A DNA stretch of 64,000 nucleotides from positions 1,984,001 through 2,048,000 of the forward strand of contig NW_020650859.1 of NCBI RefSeq assembly GCF_003573695.1, given 5' to 3'. This DNA comes from Papaver somniferum. Taxonomy: Eukaryota; Streptophyta; Magnoliopsida; Ranunculales; Papaveraceae. Numbering within the stretch: position 1 is the stretch's first letter; every line of letters begins with the position of its first letter. Below are positions 38,965 through 50,745 of this stretch, piece by piece. The notes under the pieces are model-generated. The model was given only the letters and a program-made list of their open reading frames with translations, had not been told where the DNA came from and ran no database searches. The position numbers and the translations under genes are program-made.

Positions 38965-40341
38965 TGGTGGGCCCGGAGGAGTGTGAAAATTAAGCGATAA
39001 AAACGGGCCTACAGTAATACCGCAAGTGCACGGTCGTCAGTTGTAGCTCGTGCAAGTACGGGTCGATCCACAGAGACTGGGAGTGTTTTGGAGTTTTCTA
39101 GCTATTTGGGCTCTAAATTGCTATTGGGCTTCTAATTGTGCTTTGGGCTTAGTGGGTTTGTTTGTAATGATGAAGTGCTTTAGGCCTTGGGCCTTTGAAT
39201 GATTTTGGAATGAACTGTGAACTTGGGCTCAACAGTTCAATTGTGAACTGGGCTTGGGTTTTTTTTCTTACCTTGATGTGACAAATCTCCTCAATTAGCA
39301 TCGACCCATGTCTTCTCTGCTTCTCCTGGTGCCTTTCCGATACCTTGATTTCTTCTCTAGGTCACCTACTTCATCAACCTCTCACGCTTAGGGTTTCAGG
39401 GAAGAAACGTGAGAGATTGAGGGAATAGGGGGCTAGATAGTTAGGGGGTGATGATGGGTTGGTAGTTTAGGGATGATGTGAGACAGGTAGAGGTGGTGGC
39501 GCGGCAGTTGCAGGGAGTGGTGGTGGTTCTGCAACTGTCGGGGTAGGGGAGAAAGATGGAGAAGAAGAAAGAGAAGAGAACAGAAGAATGGTCGATGTTT
39601 TTAGGTTAATAGGTATAGGTTGCTAGTGTGTGAGGCGGGGTATCAAAGTTCTATATTGGCGAATCTGAGTCACTGGATGCGAAGCTGTAGGTGAATCGGA
39701 TGGCTACCCCTGAAGAGGCTGGTAGCGACCGTCGGATGTCTTGATACAACGAAGTTAACGGCGAAGATCGAGGTTAGGTGTTGTAGTGTTTAGCGGAAGT
39801 ATCGATATTTGATGCACATGCATAGGAGCGACCGTAGGATTCAAATGCAATCTAATCTGAAGGCTTGGAATTTAAGCACTATGGTGTTTGACAAGAACCT
39901 CGGATTTTGATCCACTCTACTGAAGAGACCATTGGATTTCGATGTAATCCCATCTAACGGCTGAGAATGGAGGCGGGTATGGATATAGAAAATGGGTTTG
40001 GGTAAGGGTTTTGGGCCTTGGGTATGCCAAGCCCATATCTTCTTTAAGCACAATTCTTCCTGTTTGAGCCCACTTCTAGCATTTTGGTCTTGTGCGCACC
40101 ATTCTTCGCGGCTTCCTTGCGTAATTTCTTCCGGCTTTTCACCACTCTTCAGCTCTTTTCTGCTCCGCAAGTCATCCAGACTTTATTTATTACCTAAAAA
40201 TGCAAAATTAAGTAAGAAAAATATTTATTCTTGAAAACAATGAAAATACAGAATATGGGATAAAATGTAGAATTACTGCACAAAAGATGAGTTAAATGCC
40301 AACAAAAAGGGATAAATATATACAATATTAGGCACTCATCA
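38965..40341 (-). repeat. Divergent middle LTR
   Basis: It begins TGGTGGGCCC, ends CTCATCA and has a primer site on one side and the AATACCCCCAAACC purine tract (complement) on the other. Its last about 560 bp are close to the outer LTRs. The first part is only weakly related and about 800 bp shorter. It therefore belongs to a different subfamily from the outer pair. Confidence 0.82.
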
Positions 40342-40993
40342 AATACCCCCAAACCTGAATTTTACTTGTCCTCAAGTAAAACAAAACTAAGGAAATCCTA
40401 ACTATACCACTGTCGCTGGTCTCTCGAATGCATTTAGCGTATGCACTAAGCCTTTTAAACCACTAAGTGTCCCTAGTGGACGAGTTGAAGTCTCGTGAAG
40501 GTTTGCTTAGAACGTACCTACAAAGTTCTAGGTCAAAATATAAGCTCAGATTCCATCAAATGTGACATGTGCAAAACAGTTTAAGCTCACAGCAAAATGG
40601 AGATGTCAATCTAGCTATCAAAGGCACAATCCTAGCATTGATAACAAAAAAAGACATGTGATAAGAGTGTAAAGTGTATCTACACATGTGTAAAGAAAGA
40701 TCTGAAGTTATGACTACTAATCACCAAGAGATAGTTTCTCAGGCTAAGAACCAAGGTCAAAATCTAGCTAGCTGTCCGGACTTTACGAGAATTGTGAATG
40801 AGTTGGTGGTATTTCACAATTACTCGCGTTGTACATCAATGGCATACACCCTTCCTTGCTTATTACAATGAAACAACAAAATGACTATTTACATGACTCT
40901 TATTTACATTGACTATTCTCTTTTTATTTTTGGAACAAGAGATGATGGAATTGATAAATACGTGATTGATTTTTTTTTTTTTTTTTTCTGAAT

Positions 40994-41044
40994 NNNNNNN
41001 NNNNNNNNNNNNNNNNNNNNNNNNNNNNNNNNNNNNNNNNNNNN
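40994..41044. other. Assembly gap (51 N)
   Basis: A run of N adjoining a poly(T) tract. The homologous tract in the first internal copy is 128 T long, so a homopolymer probably broke the assembly. Confidence 0.95.
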
Positions 41045-42034
41045 TTTTTTCACTAGAACTTGAAATTGATTTTTTACATAAGGTAGCTCTTTTGATACAT
41101 AACAAAAAGAAACAAAAGATTACATGACACTTTGCAAGAGGTAGCCCTTTTTGATGCACCCAGTTAAATTCGATGGTTGTCTTTCTTAATGTAACCTCCA
41201 ACTTCTATCCCAACCAACCAAAGAACAAGCTAGTCAAGTTTCGTTCAGTATTCTAAAGTGATTGGCAATCGTAACTTCCTATCAAACACCTTGAAGATCG
41301 AGGCCATACATGTATTGGTAGATCGTGCGCGTGCAAATTTCTTATCACTATGTGAATTGTGCTAGAATCAGGGTGCCTAAATATCTAGACTAAGACTCCT
41401 AATAATTACATATTTGCACAAGAGTCAACATTTCAAGGTAAATGAGCTCCATTTTTATGATTTATGATTTTTTAATTTTTTATTTTGATTTTTCAATTTT
41501 TTTGGAATTTTTCAATTTTTTCAAAAAGATGGAGTTTTGTTTTCAATTATGGCAAATTATCATGGTATCTACTCTATACCCCCAAACCTAAACTAATCAT
41601 TGTCCTCAATGTTTCAAAATATGGAAAGAATTATAAAACAATATATGAAGAGGAACATGCTGAGTGGAGTAAAAGGAGAGAGAATACCCGATTGTACGGC
41701 GAAAGCTCGATTAAAACTCCGTTATTCAAGGCAAAAATCCATCATATTAGGAGTCACAATGGATGAGCACAAAATATATACAAAAGGAAATTTAACTAAC
41801 ATATTATCTACAAGAAAATTTTGGTTTTTAATGGGAATGGACTTTTTGGGAAAAATTTGGTTTTGTTGGGAAACATTTGGTTTTGATGGGAAAACGAAAA
41901 ATTTTGGTTTTTAGGGAAAGATTTGGAAAACTTTTTGGTTATTTAGGGAAAGAGTAGACCAGTTTAGTCCACATAGACTGGGTCCTCCAGGTTGGTTGTT
42001 TCAATGTCGGGTGGAAATGGCTCAAGGAATGGCT

Positions 42035-44938
42035 TTAATCTCTGCCCGTTGACTTTGAAAACCAAGGAAGGTCTGAGATAGACATCAGCTGTTCATCTGG
42101 GAATGATTCTCTAATCAGCTCAAATTCATCAATAGACTCTAAAGTTAATCTAGACAAATGATCAGCAACCACATTCTCACAACCTTTCTTATCACGGATT
42201 TCGAGATCGAATTCCTGTAATAAGAGTATCCATCGAATAAGGCGAGCTTTAGCATCCTTCTTGGAAAGAAGATACTTCAAAGCCGCATGGTCTGTGTATA
42301 TGATGATCTTAGACCCTATCAGATAAGATCTAAACTTGTCTAATGCGAAAACGACGGCAAGCAATTCCTTCTCGGTAGTTGAATAATTGAGTTGGGCATC
42401 GTTAAGGGTTTTGCTAGCATAGTATATCACATATGGTAGTCTATCAACTCGCTGTCCTAAAACAGCACCAACAGCATAATCAGAGGCATCACACATAAGT
42501 TCGAACGGAAGCTTCCAATCGGGTGGTCGGACTATAGGAGCGGTGGTGAGAAGGGTTTTTAATTCCTCCCATGCCTTCACACACGCAGCATCGAAATTGA
42601 AGGCAACATCTTTGGAGAGAAGACTGCACAGAGGTCTGGAGATTTTGCTGAAATCTTTGATGAATCGCCGGTAAAAACCAGCATGACCTAGAAATGATCT
42701 GATCTCCTTCACAGAGCAAGGTTGTGGTAGATGTTGAATGAGGTCAACTTTAGCTTTATCCACTTCAATCCCTTTTTCTGAGATGATGTGTCCTAGAACT
42801 ATTCCTGAATTCACCATAAAATGGCATTTTTCCCAATTTAGAACAAGGTTCTTTTCTTTACATCTGGATATCACGAGGGCAAGATGCTTCAAACATTCGT
42901 CAAACGAGGAACCAAAAACAGAGAAATCATCCATAAAGATCTCGAGAAAACTATCTATCATGTCAGAAAAAATGCTCATCATGCAACGCTGAAAAGTAGC
43001 AGGTGCATTACACAACCCGAAGGGCATACGTCTATAAGCAAACGTCCCAAATGGACACGTGAATGTAGTTTTTTCCTGATCTTCTGGAGCAATGTGAATT
43101 TGGTTATAACCGGAAAAGCCATCTAGAAAACAGTAGTGACTGTGTCCAGACACACGATCTAGCATTTGTTCAATGAAAGGGAGCGGGAAGTGATCCTTCC
43201 TTGTTACTGTGTTCAACTTCCTGTAGTCGATGCATACTCGCCATCCTGTGGTTGTACGAGTAGGGACTAATTCATTCTTGTCGTTCTGAACTACAGTAAT
43301 GCCTGACTTCTTAGGCACAACTTGAATGGGACTAACCCATTTGCTATCGGGAATTGGGTATATGATACCCGCATCAAGTAGTTTCAGGATCTCTCCTTTG
43401 ACTACATCTCTCATGTTAGGATTAAGTCTCCTTTGCATTTCCCTCGATGGTTTGGCATTCTCTTCAAGGTTAATGTGGTGCATGCAAATGGTGGGACTAA
43501 TTCCTTTGAGATCTGAGATGGTCCATCCTAAGGCCTCTTTGTGTTCCTTAAGTACTTCTAAAATCTTACTTTCCTGTTCCGTGTCTAAACATGATGAAAT
43601 AATGACGGGTAAAGTATCAGAAGAACCTAGGAATGCGTACTTCAACGTACTAGGCAATGTTTTCAATTCAAGCTTGGGTGGCTCAACAATGGATGGAATA
43701 AGCTTGGAATCAGAGAGTAAGGGTGGTTCCACTTCATATTTCCTTTCAGTGATGTCCATTTGAGGTACAGATTCGAGCAGAGATAGGACGTCACTACAGT
43801 ATGCATCATCATAGGAATCTGGGTTAAAGTTCTCCATACATGCTTGAAAGGGGTCGACGGATAGAATGTTAGTCAATGAATCTTGCATTAATCCTTCAAT
43901 CATATTAACTTCATGCACATCATCATAATCAAGATTCACAGGTTGTTGACTAATATCGAACACATTCAATTCTACCGTCATGTTGCCAAAAGACAGTTTC
44001 AACACTCCATTACGACAATTAATGATCGCGTTGGACGTAGCCAAGAAAGGACGTCCTAAGATGACAGGAATGTGACAGTCTGGGTTTTGTACAGGTTGAG
44101 TGTCTAAGACAATGAAGTCTACGGGAAAATAAAATTTGTCAACCTTGATCAAAACGTCTTCGACCACTCCACGAGGAATCTTGACAGATCGGTCTGCCAG
44201 TTGTAGAGTGATAGATGTTGGCTTCAACTCCCCAAGACCTAACTGCTCATAAACAGAATATGGCAGTAGGTTAACACTTGCACCTAGGTCTAATAACGCT
44301 TTATTGACCGTGTGTTCTCCTATAGTGCAAGAAATTGTTGGACATCCTGGATCCCTAAACTTGGGTGGAGTTTTGTTCAGAATGATGGAACTCACCTGCT
44401 CAGCTAAGAAAGCACGTTTTTGCACATTGAGCTTGCGCTTTTGAGTACACAAGTCTTTGAGGAATTTGTCATAAGCAGGGATTTGCTTGATTGCTTCAAG
44501 AAAAGGAATGTTGATGTTGACTCTCTTGAACAGATCTAACATCTCATTATAATGGGTACTTTTCTGTTGATATATCAATCTTTGAGGAAATGGGGCAACA
44601 GGAGAATGAGTTGGCAAAGGGACATTCACAGCAGCAGAATTGTCAGATTTTCCAACTTGCTCAGGTTCTTTGGTTTTCTGGGGTTGTGGAGACAGCGTGG
44701 AATTTGTATCAGATTCATTAGGTTCGCCCACGTTGTTCTCGATGACTTTACCACTTCGGAGGGTGGTAATGGCATGGACTTGATCGGGTGAGGTTTCAGT
44801 GCAGGATGTTGTTCCTGTTTGAAATATCCTCTTTGGATTTTGTTGGGGTTGGCTCGGAAGTTTACCCTTTTCTCTCTCACACATTTGATCCATCTTTTGA
44901 TCTAGATTTTTCTGACTTTGCATCAAACTCTGGAACAT
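42035..44938 (-). pseudogene. Gypsy pol: protease, reverse transcriptase and RNase H; integrase deleted
   Basis: One open frame of 967 codons. It contains an aspartic protease (about residue 213, LLDLGASVNLLPYSVYEQLG; many plant relatives have DLGAS) and a reverse transcriptase (about 540-720: GWRVCIDYRKLNTVTRKDHF, FLDGFSGYNQI, the catalytic FMDD). RNase H follows (about 810-930: FELMCDASDYAVGAVLG, STTEKELLAVVFALDKFRSY, IIYTDHAALKYLL), then ADHLSRL. It reaches the DLPWF motif that normally leads into the zinc-binding and core integrase domains. There it joins, through the short TTTTCAAAG, to the very end of the polyprotein in another frame (VNGQRLKPF, then ETTNLEDPV, 41985-42057). About 400 residues of integrase are missing. 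Otherwise the frame is clean, consistent with recent activity. Confidence 0.9.
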
Positions 44939-46195
44939 TTACTCTAGGGTGGATAATCTCTTGTCGGTATTGTGTTGAGGATATGATTGTTGTTGAGAGT
45001 TTGATTGTTGTTGAGGGTTTCTCGGGTGTTGATAACCTTGATTGTTCTGATATCCCTGATTGTTTTGATAGCTCTGATTGGGTTGAGATGGTCCTCCCTG
45101 AGTGGGTCCTTTTGACCATGAAAAGTTAGGGTGGTTTCTCCATCCTGGATTGTAGGTCTGTGAATAAGGGTTATGCTCTGGTTTTTGAAACATGACATGT
45201 GCCTGTTCAAGCCTAGATTCCTGGACTGCAAGCAAATCGGGACAATTTTGGAATTGATGGTTGGGGTCGTTACAAGCGGCACAAACAGACGAAGCGACAT
45301 GTTCTCGGAGAGTAGTGGTGGAAGGTTTTGAATTTTTATGTAGTTCTAACTCTTCTAATCTCCTAACTATTGATGCCATATTTGCTCTTCCCTCGAAATC
45401 TGCTTCAATCCTAAAAGCCTTTGCTTCGGATGTAGTCTTTCTGGTTTCACGGATGGATTCCCACTGTTGCGTCTTTTCAGCTACTTCAATCAAGAAGTCC
45501 CAAGACGCATCAGCAGTTTTGTCTACGAATAGACCATTACACATCGACTCAACCGTTGTTCGGGTGGACACATCTAGACCTTCATACAAAATTTGCACAA
45601 GTCTCCATTTTTCAAAACCATGATGGGGACATTGGAGCAATAATTCATTGAATCTCTCCAGGTATCTAGCTAAGCTCTCACCCTCTAATTGCACAAAGCT
45701 ATTCAGACTTTGACGAATTGTCGCAGTCTTGTGGTTCGGGAAAAACTTTTTGAAAAATTCCTTTATGAGGTCATCCCATGTCATGATGGATTGAGGCTGT
45801 AAAGCATAGAGCCAGGCCTTTGCCTTATCTTTCAGTGAGAAAGGAAAGAGCCTTAACTTTAGGGTTTCGTCGGACATTTGAGTGAAACGCAGAGTTCCAC
45901 AAATTTCCTCGAATTCTCTCACGTGGTGGTACGGGTTTTCATTCTCAACACCTCTAAAAATAGGAAGCATCTGTATTGTGCTTGATTTCAGCTCATAATG
46001 GCCATTAGCCTCGGGTAGCACAATACAAGAAGGTTGACTGGCTCTAGTTGGGTACATATAATCCTTGAGGGTACGGGGTTCTCCCATTGTTTCTGGTTGA
46101 TCTGGACTGTCTCCCTCAGAACTTAGAATTTCGATAGGTTCGTCTGGGTTAATTCTAACAAGTCTGTTTGTTTGGTCTCTGTAGGTCACAATCAT
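44939..46195 (-). CDS. Gypsy gag polyprotein, ends at a stop in frame with pol
   Basis: The frame is 418 codons from an ATG at 46195. The retrotransposon gag core spans about residues 85-215 (HHVREFEEICGTL, KAWLYALQPQSI, FFKKFFPNHKTATIRQSL, RYLERFNELLLQCPHHG). A perfect CCHC zinc knuckle lies at about 303-316 (CAACNDPNHQFQNC). A Gln/Asn/Tyr-rich repetitive tail (YQNNQGYQ) follows. A TAA at 44939-44941 separates RLSTLE from the next codon, and pol continues in the same frame. Relatives read through here without a stop, so a CAA to TAA change is likely, though stop readthrough cannot be excluded. The product would form the virus-like particle and package RNA. Confidence 0.88.
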   Translation of the reverse strand: MIVTYRDQTNRLVRINPDEPIEILSSEGDSPDQPETMGEPRTLKDYMYPTRASQPSCIVLPEANGHYELKSSTIQMLPIFRGVENENPYHHVREFEEICGTLRFTQMSDETLKLRLFPFSLKDKAKAWLYALQPQSIMTWDDLIKEFFKKFFPNHKTATIRQSLNSFVQLEGESLARYLERFNELLLQCPHHGFEKWRLVQILYEGLDVSTRTTVESMCNGLFVDKTADASWDFLIEVAEKTQQWESIRETRKTTSEAKAFRIEADFEGRANMASIVRRLEELELHKNSKPSTTTLREHVASSVCAACNDPNHQFQNCPDLLAVQESRLEQAHVMFQKPEHNPYSQTYNPGWRNHPNFSWSKGPTQGGPSQPNQSYQNNQGYQNNQGYQHPRNPQQQSNSQQQSYPQHNTDKRLSTLE

Positions 46196-46468
46196 GTCCT
46201 AGTAGGTACCTTAACTAATATGTTGGTCAGACAGAGCAATCGGAAACAATTTGGCCCACAAGGGTTATGAAGATTTGGTTTTGAATGGGTGTTGGACTAA
46301 CAAGGGATTTTGTTTTTGGTTTAAAATTGGGCTTTGAAAATTTTTTTGAACTAAACCTAGCATAAATTAGCACAACTCATAAAAGAAAATAAAAACAATA
46401 ATAATAATTAAGACAAGCCCATAAAAGAAAAAAGAAAAATAAAAGAAAAATAAAAAAAAACAAAAAAA

Positions 46469-46734
46469 NNNNNNNNNNNNNNNNNNNNNNNNNNNNNNNN
46501 NNNNNNNNNNNNNNNNNNNNNNNNNNNNNNNNNNNNNNNNNNNNNNNNNNNNNNNNNNNNNNNNNNNNNNNNNNNNNNNNNNNNNNNNNNNNNNNNNNNN
46601 NNNNNNNNNNNNNNNNNNNNNNNNNNNNNNNNNNNNNNNNNNNNNNNNNNNNNNNNNNNNNNNNNNNNNNNNNNNNNNNNNNNNNNNNNNNNNNNNNNNN
46701 NNNNNNNNNNNNNNNNNNNNNNNNNNNNNNNNNN
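46469..46734. other. Assembly gap (266 N) in the Gypsy leader
   Basis: A run of N between A-rich flanks in the untranslated leader upstream of gag. Confidence 0.95.
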
Positions 46735-47214
46735 AAAAAAAAATAATTACAGTCCCAAATATAAAAAAAAAAGAAAAAGAAAATAAATAAAAATTATTAC
46801 AATCCCAAAGAAATAATTAAATTAATTATTACAAGCCCGAATTTGAATTTAAATGAGGCCCAAGTGGGTTAACTCATGGGTTAGGCTTACTTGTTTTTTG
46901 GAGGGAAGCCCAAAAATAGGCTTTTAGTCCCCTTTTAGTTGCACAACTCAGTTGGGCTTTAGGATCGTCCTAAGCAGCTCACGATCAAGCCCAGCAGCAA
47001 TTGAAGTGACTCAGCAACACAGGCCCAGCAGAATCTGCAGCGAAGCCCAGCAGAAAAGGCAAGCCCAGGAGCAGAAGTTGCAAGCCCAGCGAAATTGAGG
47101 TTACTAAGCCGAGCTCAGTTGGTTCAAGCCCAGCACCAGCACCTTTGGCAGGAGCAGCAACACAGCACAGCTTGGCAGAGAAGGCACCAGCAGCAGCAGC
47201 ACAGCCAAGGTGGT

Positions 47215-47395
47215 ACCTGCAATGATCACAGAGTGCAAAGATAGTCAGGCCAACCCTGCAATGATCACAGTGCAATCATTGCAGTGCAATGATTGCAGGC
47301 AAGTATGCAATGATCTGCTGCAATGATTGCAAGCAGAGGGTTGCAATGATAGTGAAGCAGATCTGCAATGATTGCAAGGCAGAGATGCTAATGGA
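47215..47395 (-). repeat. Palindromic TGCAATGATTGCA cluster next to the primer site
   Basis: At least six copies of GCAATGAT(T/C) in both orientations, several forming the palindrome TGCAATGATTGCA, lie within about 200 bases of the primer-binding site in the leader. Such a cluster could fold into hairpins in the element RNA. Packaging or dimerisation is only a guess. Confidence 0.6.
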
Positions 47396-47416
47396 ACTCA
47401 GCAGTGGCAACACCAC

Positions 47417-47434
47417 TCCCCGGCAGCGGCGCCA
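47417..47434 (-). promoter_or_regulatory. tRNA-Asp-type primer-binding site
   Basis: The minus strand reads TGGCGCCGCTGCCGGGGA, six bases downstream of the 5' LTR. It matches the tRNA-Asp-complementary site used by Athila/Tat elements except for one base. Confidence 0.88.
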
Positions 47435-47440
47435 AAAACT

Positions 47441-49623
47441 TGGTGTGCCAATGGAAAACACACAGAAACTTGCAAGTATACAAGGTCAAGCTTATAGAAT
47501 AGAAGGAAAGCAGGGGAAAGTCCACAGGGAGTGGGAGCACTATAAGAGAAACCTAAGCTAACAATAGAGACAGTGAGCAAGACAAAGTAATATGGCATAC
47601 AAAGTGGCAGAAGTAAAGAACCAAAGCAGCAAGGTAAAGCAAAGCAGCAAAGAAAACAGCTAAGAACCAAGGCTTGGAAGCCAAGGGCAGAGGGAGATTT
47701 TGTGCACTGTTTTCAGTGCACAGAGACTACAAATTGCAAGACAATAGGCGAGCAAAACAGCTAAGAAATATAAACTGAATTTGAAGCAAAGCAAGACTGA
47801 AAATGTAAGTGACTGAGAAGGATATTGTGGCTAAGCCAAGGCTTAGATTCCACCTTGTGTCCTAATCAAATAACATATTCCTAGGTTGAGTTGAGTCCTA
47901 TGCATACAATTGGAATGGAAAGAAAATCAGCTTGCTCAACTAATGTGCTCCTAGCATTGACTGTCTTTTGACAGTACAATCAATCACAAGCACACAGATG
48001 AGCACTAATCTCTCCCAATGCACAAGAAAAACAAGCATATGGCATCCTATCCTAGCAATTTACCATTTGACAGTGCACCAAGGCTTCATCAAAGCCTCAG
48101 CTTGTTGCTAATTAGCTCATACTACACATGATAATAACAATAACATTCATAATATATGATAATTGAAACAACATTCTCAACATTCAAGATAAAAATCAAA
48201 ACATCATATACATTCACTATCAACTGTCATGCCATAACTGAAATTGAAATTGTGAAACAGAACAAAATGTTTTTCTGGCTAGTCCAGAGATCATCCCCCT
48301 CTACCCCTTTTCATCACCCCCTATTTATATCACTAAACAAAATCCCCAAAAATCAGGACCACATCAGTCCAATTAGGGTTTGGTGAAAATACAAAATAAA
48401 TCAAAGAAAATCCTACCTAACTATGATAACAACCCTAATAGACTAACCCATGCTTCAATTAGACGTACAATTGATTTCCCCAAAAAGTTCCCAAATCAGA
48501 AAAATTAGGGTTCTTATAAAAATTATTAAAATTTACCTAATCACTGTTGACACTGGTAGATGTCGACCCATGCCTCCAATCCTTCTCCTGATGCTTCTCT
48601 TGTTCTTCCCATGCCCTAATTGCTTTTCTAGCTCATCTATTTCATCAACCCCTAACCTAGGGTTCCTGTGAGAGGAAAAGATCGAGGAATTGATGTTATA
48701 GAAAGCTAGAGGAGTAGGGGAATGATGGCTCGAATGGTGATGGTTGAATGATTTGGGGGGGGAGAAGATGGTGGAGTGATTTGTGGGAGAAGATTGTGGA
48801 GTGATTTGTGGGGAGCGTCACTGTTGCAGAAGAGGGGAAGAAGATGGATTCGATGGTTTTGGGAGAAGGGTGTGTTTGGATAATGGGTATAGGGTTCGGT
48901 CGCTATGGTGTGTAGCGGGATCATCGAGTTAGACGTTTGGCGAATCTCGACCGTGGGATATGGAGATGAAAGATCAATCTGACGGTGAGATGAAGTGGAT
49001 CCTGCAGCGACCGTTGGATTATACAATACAACAAAATTAACGACACCAGATGGAGTTAGGTGTTGTAGTGTTAAGCGGAAGTATCGAGATTTGATGCGCA
49101 GGCAAAGAAGCGACCGTAGGATCTAACTGTGATCTAATCTGAAGGCTTGGAATTTAGGCGCTGTGGTGTTTGTCAGAGACTTCAGATTTTGATGATCTAC
49201 GAAGGAGCGACCGTAGGATTTCGATGTAATCCCATCTAACGGATGAGAATGAAAGCGGGTATGGATATAGAAAATGGGTTTGGGTAAGGGTTTTGGGCCT
49301 TGGGTATGCCAAGCCCATATCTTCTTCAAGAACAATTCTTCCTTCTTGAGCCCATTCCTAGCTTTTTGGTCTTGTGCGCACCATTCTTTGTGGCTTCTTT
49401 GCGTAATTTCTTCCGGCTTTTCACTACTTTTCAGCTCTTTTCTGCTCCGCAAGTCATCCAGACTTTATTTATTACCTAAAAATGCAAAATTAAGTAAGAA
49501 AAATATTTATTCTTGAAAACAATGAAAATACAGAATATGGGATAAAATGTAGAATTACTGCACAAAAGATGAGTTAAATGCCAACAAAAAGGGATAAATA
49601 TATACAATATTAGGCACTCATCA
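47441..49623 (-). repeat. 5' LTR of the Gypsy unit
   Basis: 2,183 bp, the partner of 34497-36680. Its high-coordinate edge abuts the CACAT duplication and its low-coordinate edge leads into the primer site. Confidence 0.93.
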
Positions 49624-49753
49624 CACATCTTGAACACCAAGTCTTCTATCTATATGAATAAAGGCTGAAATATTGTGTTCCATATACACATGAATAATAA
49701 ACCTCTCTCTTCTTCCTCTCTACTTTGTGTCTCCTTCTCCCTTTTTCTATTTC
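49624..49753 (+). mobile_element. Remainder of the interrupted Copia LTR
   Basis: It continues the LTR-like sequence that stops at 34491. The pyrimidine-rich run and the ending ATTTCACA are typical of a Copia LTR end. The junction carries the CACAT duplication made by the Gypsy insertion. Confidence 0.5.
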
Positions 49754-50740
49754 ACAACAAGTGTAATACTATTATCATATATAAGTAATGGCATATTTGG
49801 AAAAAGTCATCTAGGATCTAGAATCATTCCTATATAAATGGGCAACTAAAAACTAATTCTCCACCTGTATAAAAAAGTCGTCTAGGATCTAGAATCATTC
49901 CTATATAAATGGGCAACTAAAAACTAATTCTCCACCTGTATAAATTGGACTGAGGGAGTATCTTAGGACATTGTTTAATAACAATTGTCCCTTAAAAATG
50001 CCAGGGGTTTCTCTCATTAAACTTCCTACTAAATTTCGCAAGCTTACCGGCTGCTTTGTTATTACATGTCCTAGAAAAGAGGATACACTGCCGACAGTTT
50101 GAAGCATAACAACTGCATAAAGAAGAATTGTTTCATTTTCCCATGCAACTGTGGTTGAAGAATTGTATATGAAGCTTGCAATTCCTTTTAGATCTGACTG
50201 TAATCCGAAACTCCCTACACAACATAACTACAACACAAAAATGACAATCATTCTACTTGTTCAGCATCTTGAACTCATACCATCAACTTTGCACTGCATC
50301 CGTCACCTGCAAAATCTCTCATTGTTAGTCCAATTCCAACAAAATGTATATTGTGATCGTAAAACCAATCAGACCATTAATAAAAATTGATTAGTGAATT
50401 TTGTTGGTGTTAACAGTTGTTGCTTTATTATGCCTAGTCCTGCTCGGGTATAGGTATAGCATGTCAATATTCGGGGCGGCAACCTTCTTAGATTCGTATT
50501 CACTGATATATAGGTAAATGTTTTTCTGGATTAGAAGATTGCAGGTCACCCATAATCACCAAAAAAATAAAATAAAATCACATTGTAAAATAGTTTGCCG
50601 GATAAATTTGAACTTTTAAGGTCTTTTCACCTGACGCTACAAACCAGGAAACTCCAACTTGAAACCAAAAAAACAATAGTTGAATACAAAAAGTTTCCAA
50701 TACCCAAAGGTTACAACAAAGAGTTCTAAGAATAGTTTAC
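49754..50740. other. Intergenic stretch downstream of the RLP gene
   Basis: No gene is visible apart from short motif-free frames. It contains the 71-bp tandem duplication listed separately, and its last part should include the RLP 3' untranslated region. Confidence 0.35.
49801..49942. repeat. 71-bp unit tandemly duplicated
   Basis: Two adjacent copies (49801-49871 and 49872-49942) differ at one base (GTCATC versus GTCGTC). The second is followed by GGACTGAGGGAGTA, a Stowaway-like end for which I found no partner. Confidence 0.9.
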
Positions 50741-50745
50741 AGCTA

